Shown piece by piece: positions 6,353-8,653 of a stretch of DNA of 8,653 nucleotides. Each line of letters starts with the position of its first letter. Within the stretch, counting starts at the first letter, position 1. The DNA lies in NCBI GenBank assembly GCA_046340555.1, contig JBKDSL010000131.1, forward strand, positions 1-8,653, written 5' to 3'. A program made the position numbers and the translations under genes. The notes under the pieces were generated by a model, which did not search any database, had not been told where the DNA came from, and saw only the letters and a list, made by a program, of their open reading frames with translations. The stretch is from JALRAP01 sp046340555. Its GTDB lineage: Bacteria; Bacteroidota; Bacteroidia; AKYH767-A; OLB10.

Positions 6353-8653
6353 CTATACGGAGGCCTTTTCCAATGGAAGTCGAACAAAAAACGACGCTCC
6401 GCTGCCAACCGTTGATTCAAAATAAATGTTCCCTCCCGTTTGCATTACAATCTGGTGGCAGATAGCCAATCCCAAGCCCGTACCTCCTGATTTGGTGGTG
6501 AAATTCGGTGTGAAAATACGCGGCTTCTGCTCATCCGAAATTCCATGGCCATTGTCGCGCACCTCTACCAAACCCCATCCATGCGAGCCGGAGATCACCA
6601 CTTCCACCAATCCACCCTCATCCTGGTTTACGGCTTGCACGGCGTTTTTAACAAGGTTCACAAATACGCGAGTCAATTGTTCCTTGTCGGCGAAAATCAT
6701 TAACGTTGTGCGGGTTTGGTCGATTAAAACTACGTTTATGTTTTCATATTCCGAATACAACTCAACTACCGACTGCAATATTTCCTGAAGGGCAACATGC
6801 GACTTGTTGGCTTGTGGCATTTGTGCAAATCCCGAAAACTCGGTTGCGATATTCGACAAGGCATCTATCTGTTCGATCAGTACCTTGGTCATGCGTTCTG
6901 TTATCTGGTCCTTATCGGGATGGTTATCGCGCCAAGCCCTTTGCAGATGTTGCAAACCAAGCTTCATCGGCGTAAGCGGGTTTTTTATTTCATGTGCCAC
7001 TTGGCGTGCCATTTCCCGCCATGCCGATTCGCGCTCTGAGCGTGCCAGTTGCTCGGCCGCTGCGGAGAGCTCCGTTGCCATCCGGTTGTACTCTTTCACG
7101 AGGTCTCCGATTTCATCTTCGCTCTGCCACTCCAATAATTCATTCCGCTTTCCGAAAGTCACGGATGCCAGCTTTTCGCGGATGACTTGCAACGGCTGGG
7201 TGATGCGTGTAGAAAGCAAGAACGTGAGGAACGAAGCAAAGGCGAACAGCAGTACATACAGATTCACCACCGCCACCAAGAATCCTGATACGCGTTGTTC
7301 CAACTCGGCTTGTTGCGAGAAATAGGAGATGTTCAAATATCCCTTCACAGCCGACGAGCCCTCCAACAACGGAACATAGGACGAGAGGTATTCAAAGGTT
7401 CCGATACGCTCACGCAACGACACAAACGATGCGGATTGTGAACGTAGCTTGTCAAGCGCATCCGGGTTGATGAGCGGAGCCACGATTTGTTGGTCGTACA
7501 ATTTGGGCTGTGATGAATAAAGCAGCCTGCCGCTGGGGTCATACAAATTGAAATCGGCACCTAGGGCCTTGGTCAATCCCGCCAAGGAGGAATTCATCTC
7601 ATCACCTCCCGACAAAGGCACGCCGGTATATCGTCCGCCAATCTCATCTTGCAACGCCCCCAACAATATACGGATCCTGCTCTCGGTTTCGGGTCCGCCA
7701 TCTGCACGGTATGTGTTGAAGATGTACCAAACCGTTGCACCACCTGTTATCAGCATGGTTAAAACCACAATCATTACAACCGATAAGCGGATGCGCGCTC
7801 CGATGTTAGGCCTCCAACGCCATTTGTTCAAAATCAAAAAGCGGCTGGCGTAAAACATCAAAAAAACGAATCCATAGATTCCAAACAAGTAGGAAAACAC
7901 AGTGGAGAACTGATACAAGCCTTTAGATGGAAGGCTTACCAATAAGAACGCGTTTCCGGACGTTCGGTGGTACAAGTGCGACCATCCGTCGCGACTGAAA
8001 AAATCGGAAGCGCTTCTTCCCTCTCTGACATTCATACCCAACCTTGGATATGCAAAGTCGCCCGATTTGTTGATCAACGTATCGTTACGGTAATAGGCGA
8101 ACGAATAGTCTGAAATGTTTTTGGATTGCGGCACAGAACCGCTCAGCAACAATTCAGGAAAACCAGAACGACCACCAAGTGGCTTTGAAGTGAATGAGAG
8201 CATTACAATACCCGAAACAGTATCGGCCTTGTACACCGCTGCTTTGCCCGTATAGGTCATGCGGCCTTCGCTTCCGCCAATGAAAAACAATCCATAATGG
8301 GAAGAATCGTTGCCCGATTGCCGGAGCTGTTGGTCATAATAATTCAATGACCAAGTAGGGTCACCACCCGTGTTCACAGGCAAACCATTGGCGTTGAAAC
8401 TACGAACCGTGATGTCGTATCGATCCCAATAGCCCGATAAATGGTTGCTCAAAACGCGACGCTCTATAGAGTCAGCAACTTCGAGATTGGCCGTCATGCG
8501 CTCGTAAGGACTCGAAAACAGTTGACTCAATTGTTTGTCTGACCGTATGCCTTTAGCGACATCTTCGAAAAGATACTCCGCCACGCGATCGCGTTCATTT
8601 TCCAATCTGGTATACAACACTTTACTGCTTTCGCGCTCGCGTGTTTTGTTGTT
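6353..8653 (-). CDS. NtrY-like membrane sensor histidine kinase, 5' end beyond window
   Basis: The frame is open to the right edge with no stop, leaving 766 visible codons; a GTG at 8620 is in frame but is probably not the true start. Numbering from the first visible codon: about 1-253 is hydrophilic and probably extracytoplasmic; a membrane helix lies at 254-274; a basic loop (LNKWRWRPNIGAR) at about 275-287; a second helix at 288-312; a second extracytoplasmic domain at 313-454; a third helix at 455-481; and a HAMP linker at 482-534. The kinase core follows: VAHEIKNPLTP with phospho-acceptor His554, N-box FVNLVKNAVQAV (664-675), G1 box DNGHGI (700-705), F box FTPNF (714-718) and G2 box GGTGLGLAI (723-731). 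The core looks intact and active, and its H-box is NtrY-like. No response regulator lies in the window. The signal is unknown; the basic loop between helices one and two fits the positive-inside rule for this topology. Confidence 0.93.
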   Translation of the reverse strand, partial: NNKTRERESSKVLYTRLENERDRVAEYLFEDVAKGIRSDKQLSQLFSSPYERMTANLEVADSIERRVLSNHLSGYWDRYDITVRSFNANGLPVNTGGDPTWSLNYYDQQLRQSGNDSSHYGLFFIGGSEGRMTYTGKAAVYKADTVSGIVMLSFTSKPLGGRSGFPELLLSGSVPQSKNISDYSFAYYRNDTLINKSGDFAYPRLGMNVREGRSASDFFSRDGWSHLYHRTSGNAFLLVSLPSKGLYQFSTVFSYLFGIYGFVFLMFYASRFLILNKWRWRPNIGARIRLSVVMIVVLTMLITGGATVWYIFNTYRADGGPETESRIRILLGALQDEIGGRYTGVPLSGGDEMNSSLAGLTKALGADFNLYDPSGRLLYSSQPKLYDQQIVAPLINPDALDKLRSQSASFVSLRERIGTFEYLSSYVPLLEGSSAVKGYLNISYFSQQAELEQRVSGFLVAVVNLYVLLFAFASFLTFLLSTRITQPLQVIREKLASVTFGKRNELLEWQSEDEIGDLVKEYNRMATELSAAAEQLARSERESAWREMARQVAHEIKNPLTPMKLGLQHLQRAWRDNHPDKDQITERMTKVLIEQIDALSNIATEFSGFAQMPQANKSHVALQEILQSVVELYSEYENINVVLIDQTRTTLMIFADKEQLTRVFVNLVKNAVQAVNQDEGGLVEVVISGSHGWGLVEVRDNGHGISDEQKPRIFTPNFTTKSGGTGLGLAICHQIVMQTGGNIYFESTVGSGASFFVRLPLEKASV

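Noticed and set aside
1..8653. tRNA, rRNA, CRISPR array, insertion sequence, phage or defence genes
   Set aside because: No cloverleaf, repeat-spacer pattern, transposase motif, terminal inverted repeats or nuclease-like genes were seen on either strand; nearly all the window is accounted for by eight genes.

Overview
This 8.65 kb window looks like a chromosomal segment from a member of the Bacteroidota, perhaps the Cytophagia (class-level placement is a guess). The pointers are promoter elements of the Bacteroidota form TAnnTTTG, lack of clear Shine-Dalgarno sequences, and a flippase-dut-nucleotidyltransferase gene order that I recall from this phylum. All eight genes lie on the minus strand, so transcription runs from high to low coordinates. 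I see no tRNA, rRNA, CRISPR array, insertion sequence or phage gene, and no intergenic gap exceeds about 130 bases.

In order of transcription: (1) 8653-6353, an NtrY-like membrane sensor histidine kinase whose 5' end lies outside the window. (2) 6273-5854, a free-standing cobalamin-binding subunit of the methylmalonyl-CoA mutase type, preceded by a good Bacteroidota promoter. (3) 5852-5079, an enoyl-CoA hydratase starting one base after the previous stop. (4) 5035-3548, a polysaccharide flippase of the MOP superfamily with a TTG start. (5) 3538-3098, dUTPase (dut). (6) 3071-2346, a small secreted protein of unknown function, followed by a clear intrinsic terminator at 2321-2287. (7) 2219-1209, a sugar-phosphate nucleotidyltransferase with a left-handed beta-helix tail and its own -7 element. 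(8) 1212-1, a TPR lipoprotein with a TTG start that overlaps gene 7 and runs off the left edge.

The window therefore seems to hold three transcription units: the kinase; a mixed unit of genes 2-6 from the promoter near 6300 to the terminator near 2290; and genes 7-8. Genes 4, 7 and 8 point to cell-envelope or surface polysaccharide work (lipid-linked glycan translocation, sugar nucleotide synthesis, an anchored TPR scaffold). Genes 2-3 point to acyl-CoA metabolism, and dut to nucleotide-pool hygiene. Nothing here is an obvious defence or mobile system. The least explained parts are the secreted protein, the B12-subunit/crotonase pair without a visible mutase large subunit, and the sensor region of the kinase.
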